18,629 bases of DNA from Hyphomicrobiales bacterium (GTDB lineage Bacteria > Pseudomonadota > Alphaproteobacteria > Rhizobiales > Beijerinckiaceae), in NCBI GenBank assembly GCA_947374125.1, contig CANCAR010000029.1, positions 1 to 18,629 on the forward strand, read 5' to 3'. Made by a program: the position numbers and the translations under genes. This document shows, in pieces, positions 1-8,205 of this stretch. Every line of letters starts with the position of its first letter. Within the stretch, counting starts at the first letter, position 1. Under the pieces are notes generated by a model. The model ran no database searches. It was not told the origin of the DNA and worked only from the letters and a program-made list of their open reading frames with translations.

Positions 1-708
1 TTGGCCCGTAATCCATTCGGCTTGTTCGCTTGCGAAAAACAACGTGGCTGCGACGATGTCATCCACTTTGCCAAGGCGGCGCGTCGCGATGCGTTCCAGC
101 ATCGCCTTTTGGCCGTCCGCGCCATAACTTTCCCATTGCCGCTCGGTGGTTGGGTTGGAGCGCACAAAGCCGGGGGCGACGCTATTGACGGTGATACCGA
201 ATTTACCAAGCTCATGGCCCAATTGGCGCGTGAGACCAATCTCGCCTGCTTTGGCGGACGCATAGGCCTGAATGCCTGTGAGGCTGACGCCCAAGCCTGC
301 ACCCGATGAAATCAGGATAATCCGGCCAAAGCCTTGGCTTTTCATATGCGGGGCAACGGCTTGCGAAAGGAGAAAGCCAGCCTTCATATTGATGTTGACG
401 ATAGCGTCCCAATCGTCCTCGGAAATCTCTTCCAGAGGACGGCCCACTTGCCCGCAGACGCCACCTGCGCTGTGAACGAGGATATCGAACGGTCCTTTGG
501 TGTTCACAAGCTCGTCAATCGCCGCGCGTTTGGTGAGGTCGCAGCTATGCGCCGTAATCGTCAGACCATTCTCGGTTGGTTCAACGGCACGGTTATCAAC
601 GCCCGTCACGGTTGCGCCATCGCGCGCTAACGCGAATGCAATCGCTCGGCCAATGCCGTGCGCGGAACCGGTGACGAGTGCCCGTTTGCCTTTAAAATCG
701 ATCAGCAT
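1..708 (-). CDS. SDR-family oxidoreductase (3' end beyond the window)
   Basis: This is the first 236 codons of a short-chain dehydrogenase/reductase, read on the minus strand; the stop lies beyond the left edge. The NAD(P)-binding motif TGSAHGIG is at residues 13-20, an HSAGG variant of the usual NNAG at 79-83, the structural Asn at about N107, ISSGAG at 133-138, and the catalytic pair Y149-A-S-A-K153. The fragment ends ...EWITGQ, which in classical SDRs sits about 10-15 residues before the C-terminus, so little is missing. D38 at the end of beta-2 suggests NAD rather than NADP preference (inference). The ATG at 708 follows AAAGGA and lies 12 nt after the stop of the ketopantoate-reductase-like gene, so it is probably the last visible gene of the dpp-linked catabolic operon. 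The substrate cannot be read from the sequence. Confidence 0.88.
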   Translation of the reverse strand, partial: MLIDFKGKRALVTGSAHGIGRAIAFALARDGATVTGVDNRAVEPTENGLTITAHSCDLTKRAAIDELVNTKGPFDILVHSAGGVCGQVGRPLEEISEDDWDAIVNINMKAGFLLSQAVAPHMKSQGFGRIILISSGAGLGVSLTGIQAYASAKAGEIGLTRQLGHELGKFGITVNSVAPGFVRSNPTTERQWESYGADGQKAMLERIATRRLGKVDDIVAATLFFASEQAEWITGQ

Positions 709-720
709 ATCGGTATTCCT

Positions 721-1746
721 TTAGTGGGCCTTAGCAAGCTCGGCCAGATTGGCCCAATCGAGTGGACGCTCGCCATCCTCAATTTCATGAATCATCGCAA
801 TCATCCCCGCGACGAGCGGTGTTGGAATGCCTAATTTGGCACCTTGTTCGACGATGGGGCCGAGTTGTGCGTCCACTTCCGTTTTACGCTTGCGGATCGC
901 CAGATCGCGCCAGATTCCGGAATGGGTTTTGATCGATTTCGCATTATGCGTAACCATTGCATCGAAGGATGCGTTCGCTTCGGCCTCTGATGCCTCGGGC
1001 GTGAAGGCTTTGGGTACATAGCCGTTAAAGCCCAACGGATTATAGCCAAGCTTTAACGCAACGGAGGTTGCTTCACGAGCGATGTTCCGCAGCAAAGGCC
1101 GTGCATCCGATGCGGCAAGCGAGTCGCAAATTGAGGCGTTGGTCAGCGCCGTTGCAAACAGCAGCGAGCCATAACCGAGCTTGCCCCAGAGATAGCCGAA
1201 AATATGATCCGTCATGATCGCGTTCGGATCAAAAATCAGCATCAGCGTATGCAGCGCTTTGAGGCGTTCGCTCATCGCCCCATCAAGTTCACCGAGTACA
1301 ACAGCGCCACGCCCGCTCAATTGAATGACGCCCGGCGCCATGTAATCACCGCCGAAATTCAAAAACGCTCCGATGGTCCGTTCGCGGCCAACGATATCGG
1401 CGATTACCAGTTCATTGAGTCCATTTTGATAGGACGCAATGTAACCATCGCTTGCCAGATGCGGCGCGATTTGGCGCGTGGCACCATCGGTGTGGTGGGC
1501 TTTGACGCAGAGCAACACGCGGGAGAAGGTACCTTCCACTTGCGATGGTGTAAGCGCAGGAACCTTTACCGTGAACTGATCGATGGGGCCTTCAATGGTG
1601 AGGCCATCGCGGTTCATTGCTTCAACGTGCGCCGCGTCTTGATCAACAAATAAAACCTCATGCCCAGCACGAACAAAAAACGCGCCGATCGCACCGCCAA
1701 TCGCGCCTGCACCCCAAATGACGATTGGGTTGTTACCGCTGCTCAC
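721..1746 (-). CDS. Ketopantoate reductase (ApbA/PanE) family oxidoreductase
   Basis: The 341-aa product has an N-terminal Rossmann fold (IVIWGAGAIGG, GxGxxG, about residues 7-17) and a C-terminal helical ApbA_C domain. The family reduces 2-dehydropantoate to pantoate with NADPH, but many members act on other 2-oxo or 3-hydroxy acids. The catalytic Lys is probably K189 (in WGKLGYGS) and the catalytic Glu E290 (in TEVDA). The Asn usually found four residues after that Lys is Gly here, so I do not call it panE. I chose GTG at 1746, not the TTG at 1752: it forms a GTGA overlap with the stop of the creatininase-family gene and has GGAAGG 9 nt upstream, whereas the TTG would be only 3 nt from that site. 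Its place between a creatininase-family hydrolase and an SDR points to catabolism rather than CoA synthesis (inference). Confidence 0.85.
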   Translation of the reverse strand: MSSGNNPIVIWGAGAIGGAIGAFFVRAGHEVLFVDQDAAHVEAMNRDGLTIEGPIDQFTVKVPALTPSQVEGTFSRVLLCVKAHHTDGATRQIAPHLASDGYIASYQNGLNELVIADIVGRERTIGAFLNFGGDYMAPGVIQLSGRGAVVLGELDGAMSERLKALHTLMLIFDPNAIMTDHIFGYLWGKLGYGSLLFATALTNASICDSLAASDARPLLRNIAREATSVALKLGYNPLGFNGYVPKAFTPEASEAEANASFDAMVTHNAKSIKTHSGIWRDLAIRKRKTEVDAQLGPIVEQGAKLGIPTPLVAGMIAMIHEIEDGERPLDWANLAELAKAH

Positions 1747-2444
1747 GCCCAAGGGCCTTCCATCAGCGCGCGGGTTTCTTCTACCGCGATGTGCCAGAGC
1801 GCCAGCATTTCTTCATCGCTCCTGTGATAAACGCCGCCGAAATTGCCGTCACCCAACATTTTGCGAACGCCTGCGGGATCTTTAAGACGCATCGTCTCTA
1901 AATCCGTCATTGGCTTTTGGAGTTCTGGACCGCGAATATTGGGCAACCGTGTCCATGGAAAGTTTTCCATCCACGAGGCGTGCGAGGCGACTTTGTCGAT
2001 CTCTTGCACCTTTGCGAAGGTCTTAGGTGCGTTCCACCAGTTATGAAACCGAACGGCGGAGCCAGGATTGCGTCCCATCCATTCAATCGCTGCGGTCTGA
2101 GCGGGTGAATTGCCGCCATGGCCGTTACACAGGAAGATGCGACGAAAGCCTGCTGCATAGAGCGAGTCGAGAATATCCGTTATCAACGCTGCATAGGTCG
2201 AGAGCTTCAACGACACGGAACCCGGAAACGCCATGAAGTAGGGCGTTATGCCATAGGCCTGGACCGGAAACACAGGAATGCCAAGCGGTTCAGCGGCATC
2301 AAGGGCTACTTTTTCGGAGAGGATGGAGTCTACCGAGAGGCTTAAAAAGGCGTGTTGTTCGGTGGAGCCCAGTGGCACAATGGCGCGATCATCGCGTTTG
2401 AGATAGTCTTCCACTTGCATCCAGTTCATATCGCTAATTCGCAT
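1743..2444 (-). CDS. Creatininase-family amidohydrolase
   Basis: The 233-aa product has the creatininase-family fold signature. Likely metal ligands are E29 and H31 in GSTEQH, D39, the NGHGGN motif at 107-112 (H109), and E160 in H155-ASWME. The FPGSVSL segment (73-79) matches the family's FPGTxSL. The family uses a two-metal centre to hydrolyse cyclic or linear amides (creatinine, N-formyl compounds, inosose-type lactones, mycofactocin precursor). Two family motifs differ: GPHLPLGTD is replaced by AFLSLSVD, and DIHAGExETS by a sequence starting SHASWMEN, so the substrate is probably not creatinine. ATG 2444 is preferred to the upstream start because AAAGGAG lies 8 nt before it. The gene begins 23 nt after the dppF stop and overlaps the next gene by 4 nt, so transport and hydrolysis are probably co-expressed. 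Confidence 0.85.
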   Translation of the reverse strand: MRISDMNWMQVEDYLKRDDRAIVPLGSTEQHAFLSLSVDSILSEKVALDAAEPLGIPVFPVQAYGITPYFMAFPGSVSLKLSTYAALITDILDSLYAAGFRRIFLCNGHGGNSPAQTAAIEWMGRNPGSAVRFHNWWNAPKTFAKVQEIDKVASHASWMENFPWTRLPNIRGPELQKPMTDLETMRLKDPAGVRKMLGDGNFGGVYHRSDEEMLALWHIAVEETRALMEGPWA

Positions 2445-2467
2445 GATAGATGCTCCTTTGTATTTAA

Positions 2468-3427
2468 TTACTCTACAGCCCAGCACGCAACATCGCGGCC
2501 TTGTTTTACTTCAATCTGTGGTGCTTCTGACTTGCAGCGATCAAACGCTTGCGGGCAACGCGGGTGGAAGGGACAACCCGAAGGCGGGTCGAAAGGCGAG
2601 GGTAACTCACCTTGCAAAACAATGCGCTCTTTCTTCGCATCCGGATCAGCAACGGGTGTCGCCGATAGAAGGGCCTTTGTGTAGGGGTGTTGCGGCGAGG
2701 AAAAGAGCTGCTCGCGTGTGGCCGTTTCCACTGCATGGCCGAGATAGATCACCATCACGCGATCCGCGATATGGCGCACGACGGAGAGATCATGGCTAAT
2801 GAAAAGATAGGCCAGACCAAACTCTTGCTGCAATTCTGCTAAGAGATTTAGCACTTGCGCGCGGATCGATACATCAAGCGCCGAGACGGGCTCATCCAGC
2901 ACCAAGATTTTGGGGCGAAGCATGAGCGCGCGGGCAATGGCAATGCGCTGGCGTTGGCCGCCTGAGAACATATGCGGATAACGGTCGCGGAATTCAGGGC
3001 GCAAGCCGACACGCGCCATCATCGCCGCAACGGCTTCACCACGCTCAGTGGTTGTCATCTGCGTATTGACGATCAAAGGCTCTTCAAGGGCAGCACCAAT
3101 CGTCTGCCGCGGATTGAGCGAGCCATAGGGATTTTGGAAAACAATCTGCACTTCACTGCGCAGCGTCTTGCGTTCGGCCTTGGTCGCATGAACGAGATCA
3201 ATACCATTGATTCGGAGCGAGCCTGCCGTCGGTGTTTCAATCATCGTCAGCAAACGCGCCAGCGTGGATTTGCCCGAACCAGATTCGCCCACAACGGCCA
3301 GTGTTTTCCCAGATTCCAGATCAAAACTAACACCCGCTAGGGCATGTACAGTTGCATCGGGAGAAAACATGCCGCGGCGTACGGTGTAATCCCGCGTTAA
3401 GTCACGGGCTTCGAGAACGATGTTCAT
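2468..3427 (-). CDS. dppF: Dipeptide ABC transporter ATP-binding protein DppF
   Basis: This 319-aa ABC ATPase is the second nucleotide-binding subunit of a peptide importer. Walker A GESGSGKS is at residues 47-54, followed by a Q-loop in VFQNPYGSLNPR, the signature FSGGQRQRIAIARAL, Walker B ILVLDEPVSALD and the H-loop in FISHDLS. The C-terminal oligopeptide-transporter extension (GCPFHPRCPQAFDRC) carries clustered cysteines. SLNPRQT and the TREQLFSSPQHPYTKALLSA tail are characteristic of DppF/OppF. The start overlaps the dppD stop as ATGA (3424-3427), indicating translational coupling. It works in the cytoplasm as a partner of DppD on the DppBC permease. Confidence 0.95.
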   Translation of the reverse strand: MNIVLEARDLTRDYTVRRGMFSPDATVHALAGVSFDLESGKTLAVVGESGSGKSTLARLLTMIETPTAGSLRINGIDLVHATKAERKTLRSEVQIVFQNPYGSLNPRQTIGAALEEPLIVNTQMTTTERGEAVAAMMARVGLRPEFRDRYPHMFSGGQRQRIAIARALMLRPKILVLDEPVSALDVSIRAQVLNLLAELQQEFGLAYLFISHDLSVVRHIADRVMVIYLGHAVETATREQLFSSPQHPYTKALLSATPVADPDAKKERIVLQGELPSPFDPPSGCPFHPRCPQAFDRCKSEAPQIEVKQGRDVACWAVE

Positions 3428-4413
3428 CGGGTGCCCTCCCAGAGGTAAGGTTGGCCTTCAATGAGGGGCGTATGGCACAGCGCGCGGCCTTCTTCATTAG
3501 AGGCGCGTTTGGGCCTTTCCGAATGACAGCGATCATTGGCAAAGGTGCAGCGTGGCGCGAACATGCAGCCTTGCAAGCGATCAAATTGGCCCGGAACGAC
3601 GCCCGGAATAGAAGGGAGTACACGGCCCGTTGCGCGTTCGGGTAATGCTGCCAACAGCGCTGCGGTATAAGGATGGTGGGGATCACGAAACAGACCGCGC
3701 GTATCCTGCATCTCGACCTGTTGGCCCGCATATTGAACGACAACGCGTTGCGCCGTTTCTGCTACCACGCCCATATCATGCGTGATCAACACAAGCCCCA
3801 TGCCCGTTTCGTTTCTGAGCCTAAGGAGGAGATCCAAAATCTGGGCTTGAATGGTAACATCGAGCGCGGTCGTTGGTTCATCGGCAATCAATAATTTGGG
3901 CTCAGAAGCAAGCGCCATCGCAATCATGACGCGCTGGCTCATGCCGCCTGAAAGCTGGTGTGGGAAGGCCGCAAGGCGTTTTTCTGGATCGGTAATGCCA
4001 ACTTGTTCGAGTAATTCAATCGAGCGCTTCTTTTGCGCCTTTTTATCGAGACCGAAATGCGTTTTTAGCGTCTCGCCGATTTGAAAGCCAACCGTGAAGC
4101 AGGGGTTTAACGAAGTCATCGGCTCTTGAAAGATCATCGCGATATCACGGCGCACAATGGTGCGGCGCTGCTCGTCGGAGATCGTCAAAAGATCAAGGCC
4201 TTCAAATTCCATACGGTCGGCAGTAACCGTCGCCGTCCAAGGCAAGAGCCCCATAACGGCCAACATGGCAACGGACTTTCCAGAACCCGATTCACCGACA
4301 ATCGCGAGCACATCATCGCGCTCAACGGCCAAGTCAATGCCGTCAACCGCTTTGAATTGACCATTGCGCGTGTTGAATGAAACCGAGAGGTTTTTTATAT
4401 TGAGAAGCGCCAT
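3424..4413 (-). CDS. dppD: Dipeptide ABC transporter ATP-binding protein DppD
   Basis: This 329-aa protein is the first ATPase subunit of the peptide importer. Walker A GESGSGKS is at residues 40-47; IFQEPMTSLNP is the Q-loop region, LSGGMSQRVMIAMAL the signature, LLIADEPTTALD Walker B and ITHDMG the H-loop. The C-terminal tail has a Cys cluster (GCMFAPRCTFANDRC, then LCHTPL); in some related peptide importers this region binds an iron-sulfur cluster (family knowledge, not shown here). The ATG at 4413 has AAGGAG 9 nt upstream, and the gap from the dppC stop is only 5 nt. It ends in an ATGA overlap with dppF. Confidence 0.95.
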   Translation of the reverse strand: MALLNIKNLSVSFNTRNGQFKAVDGIDLAVERDDVLAIVGESGSGKSVAMLAVMGLLPWTATVTADRMEFEGLDLLTISDEQRRTIVRRDIAMIFQEPMTSLNPCFTVGFQIGETLKTHFGLDKKAQKKRSIELLEQVGITDPEKRLAAFPHQLSGGMSQRVMIAMALASEPKLLIADEPTTALDVTIQAQILDLLLRLRNETGMGLVLITHDMGVVAETAQRVVVQYAGQQVEMQDTRGLFRDPHHPYTAALLAALPERATGRVLPSIPGVVPGQFDRLQGCMFAPRCTFANDRCHSERPKRASNEEGRALCHTPLIEGQPYLWEGTR

Positions 4414-4418
4414 CGCGA

Positions 4419-5315
4419 TCAGCTCCTTCTCAATTTCGGATCAAGCGCATCGCGTAAGCCATCGCCGAAGAGATTGATGGAGACGACCGAGATCAAAATC
4501 GCAAGGCCGGGAAGCGTGACAATCCACGGATTGGATCGGATAAATTCGCGCGCATCCGCCAGCATCGCGCCCCATTCCGGCGTTGGCGGCTGCGCGCCGA
4601 GGCCCAGAAAGCCAAGTGCAGCGGCTTCGAGAATGGCGTTCGAAACGCCGAGTGCTGCTTGCACAATAAGAGGAGCGAGGCAGTTCGGCAGCACCGTGAC
4701 AAACATCAGCCGGATTGGACCAACGCCCGCGACTTTTGCTGCGATGATATAATCCTTTCCGAATTCCGCGAGCGCAGAACCGCGCACCAAGCGGACATAG
4801 TTAGGCAAGTAGACGACCGACACGGCAACAATCGTATTCGTGAGACTCGGGCCTAAAATCGAAACGACGAGAATGGCGAGCACCAAGCTCGGGATCGACA
4901 TGATAAGATCCATGACGCGCATCAGCACAGAGTCGACTGCGCCACCCATGAAGGCCGCAACTAATCCGAGCGTAATACCGATAACAACCGACACGCTCAT
5001 CACCGAAAGTCCGATAAATAGCGAGATCCGAGCGCCATAGATCAAACGCGATAGCATATCTCTCCCGAGAGCGTCGGTACCAAGCCAAAAATGCTTATCG
5101 CCACCCTCCGCCCAAGCTGGGGGAAGCTTCGTCATACCGCGAAACTGCTCAATGGCAGAATAAGGTGCAATCCACTCGGCGAAGAGGGCCAGAACAATGA
5201 TGATCAGAAGAATAATAAGCCCGCCTACAGCCCCGCGATTTTGCGAGAACGCACTCCAGAAGGCGCTCAATTGTCCGGGAGGCTGAGATTGGGGTGTCGT
5301 ATTGATGTTAGCCAT
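4419..5315 (-). CDS. dppC: Dipeptide ABC transporter permease DppC
   Basis: The 298-aa inner-membrane permease has about six hydrophobic segments: an N-terminal one (GLIILLIIIVLALFAEWIAP), then a large periplasmic stretch with the typical HFWLGTDALGRDMLSRLIYGARISL motif of OppC/DppC, and the EAA-type cytoplasmic loop near ILEAAALGFLGLGAQ. The start is set at ATG 5315 (MANINTTP) rather than the 21-codon upstream extension: GAGG lies 7 nt before it, and the extension would overlap dppB by about 70 nt and adds no conserved sequence. As set, it overlaps the dppB stop by 8 nt. It pairs with DppB to form the channel. Confidence 0.94.
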   Translation of the reverse strand: MANINTTPQSQPPGQLSAFWSAFSQNRGAVGGLIILLIIIVLALFAEWIAPYSAIEQFRGMTKLPPAWAEGGDKHFWLGTDALGRDMLSRLIYGARISLFIGLSVMSVSVVIGITLGLVAAFMGGAVDSVLMRVMDLIMSIPSLVLAILVVSILGPSLTNTIVAVSVVYLPNYVRLVRGSALAEFGKDYIIAAKVAGVGPIRLMFVTVLPNCLAPLIVQAALGVSNAILEAAALGFLGLGAQPPTPEWGAMLADAREFIRSNPWIVTLPGLAILISVVSINLFGDGLRDALDPKLRRS

Positions 5316-6318
5316 GACGGATCCTCGGATTGATGGCCCCGTATAGCAAGTCGACCAGCAGATTGATGACGATAACAAGCGATGAAATCAGCAAGATGCC
5401 ACCCTGCAAAGCCGGATAGTCACGCCGACCAATAGAATCGATCAACCATTTACCAACGCCCGGCCAAGAAAAAATCGTTTCGGTCAGCACGGCACCAGCG
5501 AGCAATCCACCCACTTGCAGACCAACGACAGTAACCACCGGTATCAGCGCATTGCGCAACGCATGAAGGGAAATCACACGAAATTCAGACAGTCCTTTCG
5601 CACGCGCCGTGCGGACATAATCCTCGCTCAAAACTTCCAGCATCGAGGAACGCGTCATACGCGCGATAACGGCGAGAGGCACGGTACCCAGCACAATCAT
5701 CGGCAAAATAAGATGATGCAGCGTCGATAAAAATGCTCCTTTTTGATCCGACAGAAGCGAGTCGATCAGCATGAAGCCCGTTGTCGGCTCGAAATAGAAT
5801 TTGATCATGTCAATCCGGCCTGCGACAGGCGTCAGCCCCCATCCCTCGGATACCAACATGATGAGCAAGAGGCCCCACCAGAAGATCGGCATGGAGAAGC
5901 CAGCGACAGCTGCGCCCATCAAGGTATGGTCGAACCAGCTGCCCCGTTTAACGGCGGCGAATACACCTGCGGGAATGCCGAGCAGGACCGCGAACAAAAT
6001 ACCCGCAAAAGAGAGCTCCAGCGTTGCCGGAAATAGCGTCAGGAATTCCGTGAGGACTTTTTCATTACTCGAGAGCGAAACGCCAAAATCGCCGTGCAGC
6101 AAGTGCCAGACATAATCGAAAAACTGTTTCCAGACCGGTTGGTCCAGTCCGAGTTCATGCCGGAAATATGCGAGGCGTTCAGGAGAAATGCCGTGTTCAC
6201 CGGTTCTGACTTCAACGGGATCGCCGGGAACGAGACGGATCGCGATAAAGGTCACAAACATCAAGGCGATAAAGGTGGGAATCGTCAGAAAGAGGCGGCG
6301 CAGGATGAATTTGATCAT
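5308..6318 (-). CDS. dppB: Dipeptide ABC transporter permease DppB
   Basis: This 336-aa inner-membrane permease starts MIKFILRRLFLTIPTF, the standard DppB/OppB N-terminus, followed by RLVPGDPVEVRTGE. The EAA loop appears as YVRTARAKGLSEFRVISLHALRNALIPVVTVV, cited here by its two conserved halves ARAKGLS and HALRNALIP. The C-terminus (DLLYGAINPRIRHG) is also typical. The Shine-Dalgarno site is weak (AGGA about 13 nt upstream of ATG 6318). Together with the hairpin-rich gap separating it from dppA, this suggests lower expression of the membrane subunits than of the binding protein (inference). Confidence 0.95.
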   Translation of the reverse strand: MIKFILRRLFLTIPTFIALMFVTFIAIRLVPGDPVEVRTGEHGISPERLAYFRHELGLDQPVWKQFFDYVWHLLHGDFGVSLSSNEKVLTEFLTLFPATLELSFAGILFAVLLGIPAGVFAAVKRGSWFDHTLMGAAVAGFSMPIFWWGLLLIMLVSEGWGLTPVAGRIDMIKFYFEPTTGFMLIDSLLSDQKGAFLSTLHHLILPMIVLGTVPLAVIARMTRSSMLEVLSEDYVRTARAKGLSEFRVISLHALRNALIPVVTVVGLQVGGLLAGAVLTETIFSWPGVGKWLIDSIGRRDYPALQGGILLISSLVIVINLLVDLLYGAINPRIRHG

Positions 6319-6351
6319 GGGAAAGAATGGTCCTGCGGGGGCAACAAAATT

Positions 6352-6463
6352 CCTTCTCCCTAAGGGAGAAGGTGGTCGCTAAAGCGACCGGATGAGGGAC
6401 TAACGGTAACCATTAGAACCTCATCCATCGCCTTTGGCGACACCTTCTCCTAGAAGGAGAAGG
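6352..6463. repeat. Inverted pair of double-hairpin repeats between dppA and dppB
   Basis: Two arms of about 45 nt (6352-6397 and 6419-6463) are inverted imperfect copies of each other. Each arm holds two small hairpins: CCTTCTCC/GGAGAAGG, and a GTCGC-CAAAG-GCGA type palindrome, ending in GGATGAGG. The whole 112-nt element could fold into one long structure in the dppA-dppB mRNA. It starts 14 nt after the dppA stop (on the minus strand) and is preceded in that direction by an A-rich run. It resembles dispersed palindromic elements of Hyphomicrobiales genomes (recognition by eye). Such elements between binding-protein and permease genes can block 3' exonucleases or attenuate transcription, as REP sequences do in malE-malF. 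Confidence 0.85.
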
Positions 6464-6476
6464 CCTTCTTTTTTAA

Positions 6477-8075
6477 TTACTTCACATCGACGCCTTGGAA
6501 TTCATGGCTGCCGAATGGGCTCTGCTTGTAGCCGGTAACTTCTGCGCGCATGGCTTCAAACACGATCGAGTGAGCGATCTTCATGTCTGGAGCTTCTTCG
6601 TGCTCGATGACCTGCATTTCTTCATAGAGCTTGGTGCGCTCTTTGATGTCCGAGAGGCTCTTGGCCTTGTTCAGACGATCATCATATTCTTTATTGCACC
6701 ACTTGGTAACGTTCAAGCCACCCTTTGATGCCGCGCAGCCGCGAAGGAAGAAGAAGTTGTCTGGATCGCCATTGTCGCCGGTCCAGCCAAGCTGACCCGT
6801 CATGTGCTCACCCTTCTGCATCCGCTTACGGTACTCACCCCACTCGAAGGTCACGAGCTTGGCATTGACACCGATCTTAGCCAAATCGGCCTGCATCATT
6901 TCTGCCATGCGCTTGCCGCCTGGATTGTACGGGCGCTGAACGGGCAGGTACCAGAGGTCGATTTCGAGCGGCGTGGTGACACCAGCAGCCTTCAGCATCG
7001 CTTTGGCTTTTTCTGGATCGAACGAATAGGCCGGAACCTTATCGTTATACGACCACAGCGTTGGCGGGATCAGGTTCTTGGCCGAAGAGCCGGAACCAAG
7101 GAAAACTTCCTTGATGATGGCATCATGGTCAATCGCCATGTTGAACGCCTGACGGACTTCTTTCTTGTCGAAAGGAGCTTTCTCGGTGTTGAACGCCCAG
7201 TAAGAAACATTCAGACCCGATTGGTTGATCAGGCTAAGCGCCTTATCCTTTTTGATTTCTTCAAGATCGGCTGGACGCGGCGCAATCGCAAAATGGCACT
7301 CGCCGGCCTTGAGTTTCGACAAACGTGCGGTTGGATCTGGCGTGATCGCGAAAACGAGGTCATCAACGAGAGCCTTTTCGCCGAAATAATCAGGGTTTTT
7401 CTTGAAACGGATCATCGCGTCCTTTTGATAGGTCACGAAGCTGAATGGACCCGTGCCGACTGGAATTTGGTCAAACTGCTCGGGCTTACCGGCCTTCATC
7501 AGCATGTCGGCATATTCAGCGGAATGGATCGATGCAAAATCCATAGCCAAATTGGCGAGGATAGGCATGTTTGGCTCCTTGAGCTTCATGACGACGGTGT
7601 AGTCGTCGGTCTTCTCAATGGTGTCGAGCAAAGCCGGCATGTCCATATCGTTGAAGTAGTCATACTTGCCGCCCGAAACCTTGAAGTAAGGGTGGTTATC
7701 TTTCCACTGACGGTTAAACGAGAACAATACGTCGTCTGCGTTGAAATCGCGCGTTGGCTTGAAGCCATTGACGCCCGAATGGAACTTCACGCCCTTGCGG
7801 AGGTGGAAGGTCAACGTCTTACCGCCATCGGTCACATCCCAGCTCGTTGCCAAGCCTGGGCCTACATTGGTGCCGCCGCGCTCAAATGCGGTAAGCTTGT
7901 CGAAGACGGGGCGGTTCGCATCAAAGCTGGTGCCTGTGCCATTCATGGCCGGCGTGAAGCTCTCGGGGCTACCTTCCGAGCAATAGACGAGTGTTTTGGC
8001 CGATGCGACAGACGCACCGATCAGCATGGCAGCAACGCCAACGCTAGCTGCGAGTTTCAGACTCTTTTTGAACAT
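6477..8075 (-). CDS. dppA: Periplasmic dipeptide-binding protein DppA
   Basis: The 532-aa product is a family 5 extracellular solute-binding protein. A Sec signal peptide (MFKKSLKLAASVG..., AxA cleavage after ASVASA, residue 26) precedes KTLVYCSEGSPESFTP, which closely resembles the mature N-terminus of enterobacterial DppA. The region GWTGDNGDPDNFF and the end VTGYKQSPFGSHEF also match DppA; the DNGDPDN segment includes the Asp that in E. coli DppA binds the peptide alpha-amino group (family knowledge). It delivers dipeptides, and in some bacteria 5-aminolevulinate or haem, to DppBCDF. The start was moved 34 codons downstream of the longest ORF: the extension (MRVRLKSAWIDAS...) would bury the signal peptide, while ATG 8075 has AAGGGA about 8 nt upstream. 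The leader 8076-8205 shows no promoter I would defend. Confidence 0.95.
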   Translation of the reverse strand: MFKKSLKLAASVGVAAMLIGASVASAKTLVYCSEGSPESFTPAMNGTGTSFDANRPVFDKLTAFERGGTNVGPGLATSWDVTDGGKTLTFHLRKGVKFHSGVNGFKPTRDFNADDVLFSFNRQWKDNHPYFKVSGGKYDYFNDMDMPALLDTIEKTDDYTVVMKLKEPNMPILANLAMDFASIHSAEYADMLMKAGKPEQFDQIPVGTGPFSFVTYQKDAMIRFKKNPDYFGEKALVDDLVFAITPDPTARLSKLKAGECHFAIAPRPADLEEIKKDKALSLINQSGLNVSYWAFNTEKAPFDKKEVRQAFNMAIDHDAIIKEVFLGSGSSAKNLIPPTLWSYNDKVPAYSFDPEKAKAMLKAAGVTTPLEIDLWYLPVQRPYNPGGKRMAEMMQADLAKIGVNAKLVTFEWGEYRKRMQKGEHMTGQLGWTGDNGDPDNFFFLRGCAASKGGLNVTKWCNKEYDDRLNKAKSLSDIKERTKLYEEMQVIEHEEAPDMKIAHSIVFEAMRAEVTGYKQSPFGSHEFQGVDVK

Positions 8076-8205
8076 GGGTTTTCCCTTTTTCAATGTCTCA
8101 CGCGCAGTGGGCCGTTGAACCAGCCTCTGCTCGCGTGTTGAGGCATCTATCCAAGCGCTTTTCAACCGAACGCGCAAGCGAATCTACAAATAAAATTGGA
8201 GATTA

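Noticed and set aside
1204..1653. 149-aa plus-strand frame inside the ketopantoate-reductase-like gene
   Set aside because: It is a shadow frame; the minus-strand product has a full Rossmann motif and catalytic residues.
6804..8141. 445-aa plus-strand open frame
   Set aside because: It lies wholly antisense to dppA and its leader; the dppA reading has a signal peptide and clear family motifs, while this frame shows none.
8076..8205. Sigma-70-like promoter boxes upstream of dppA
   Set aside because: Candidate TTGAAA and TTGCGC boxes have no partner at acceptable spacing, so no promoter is called.
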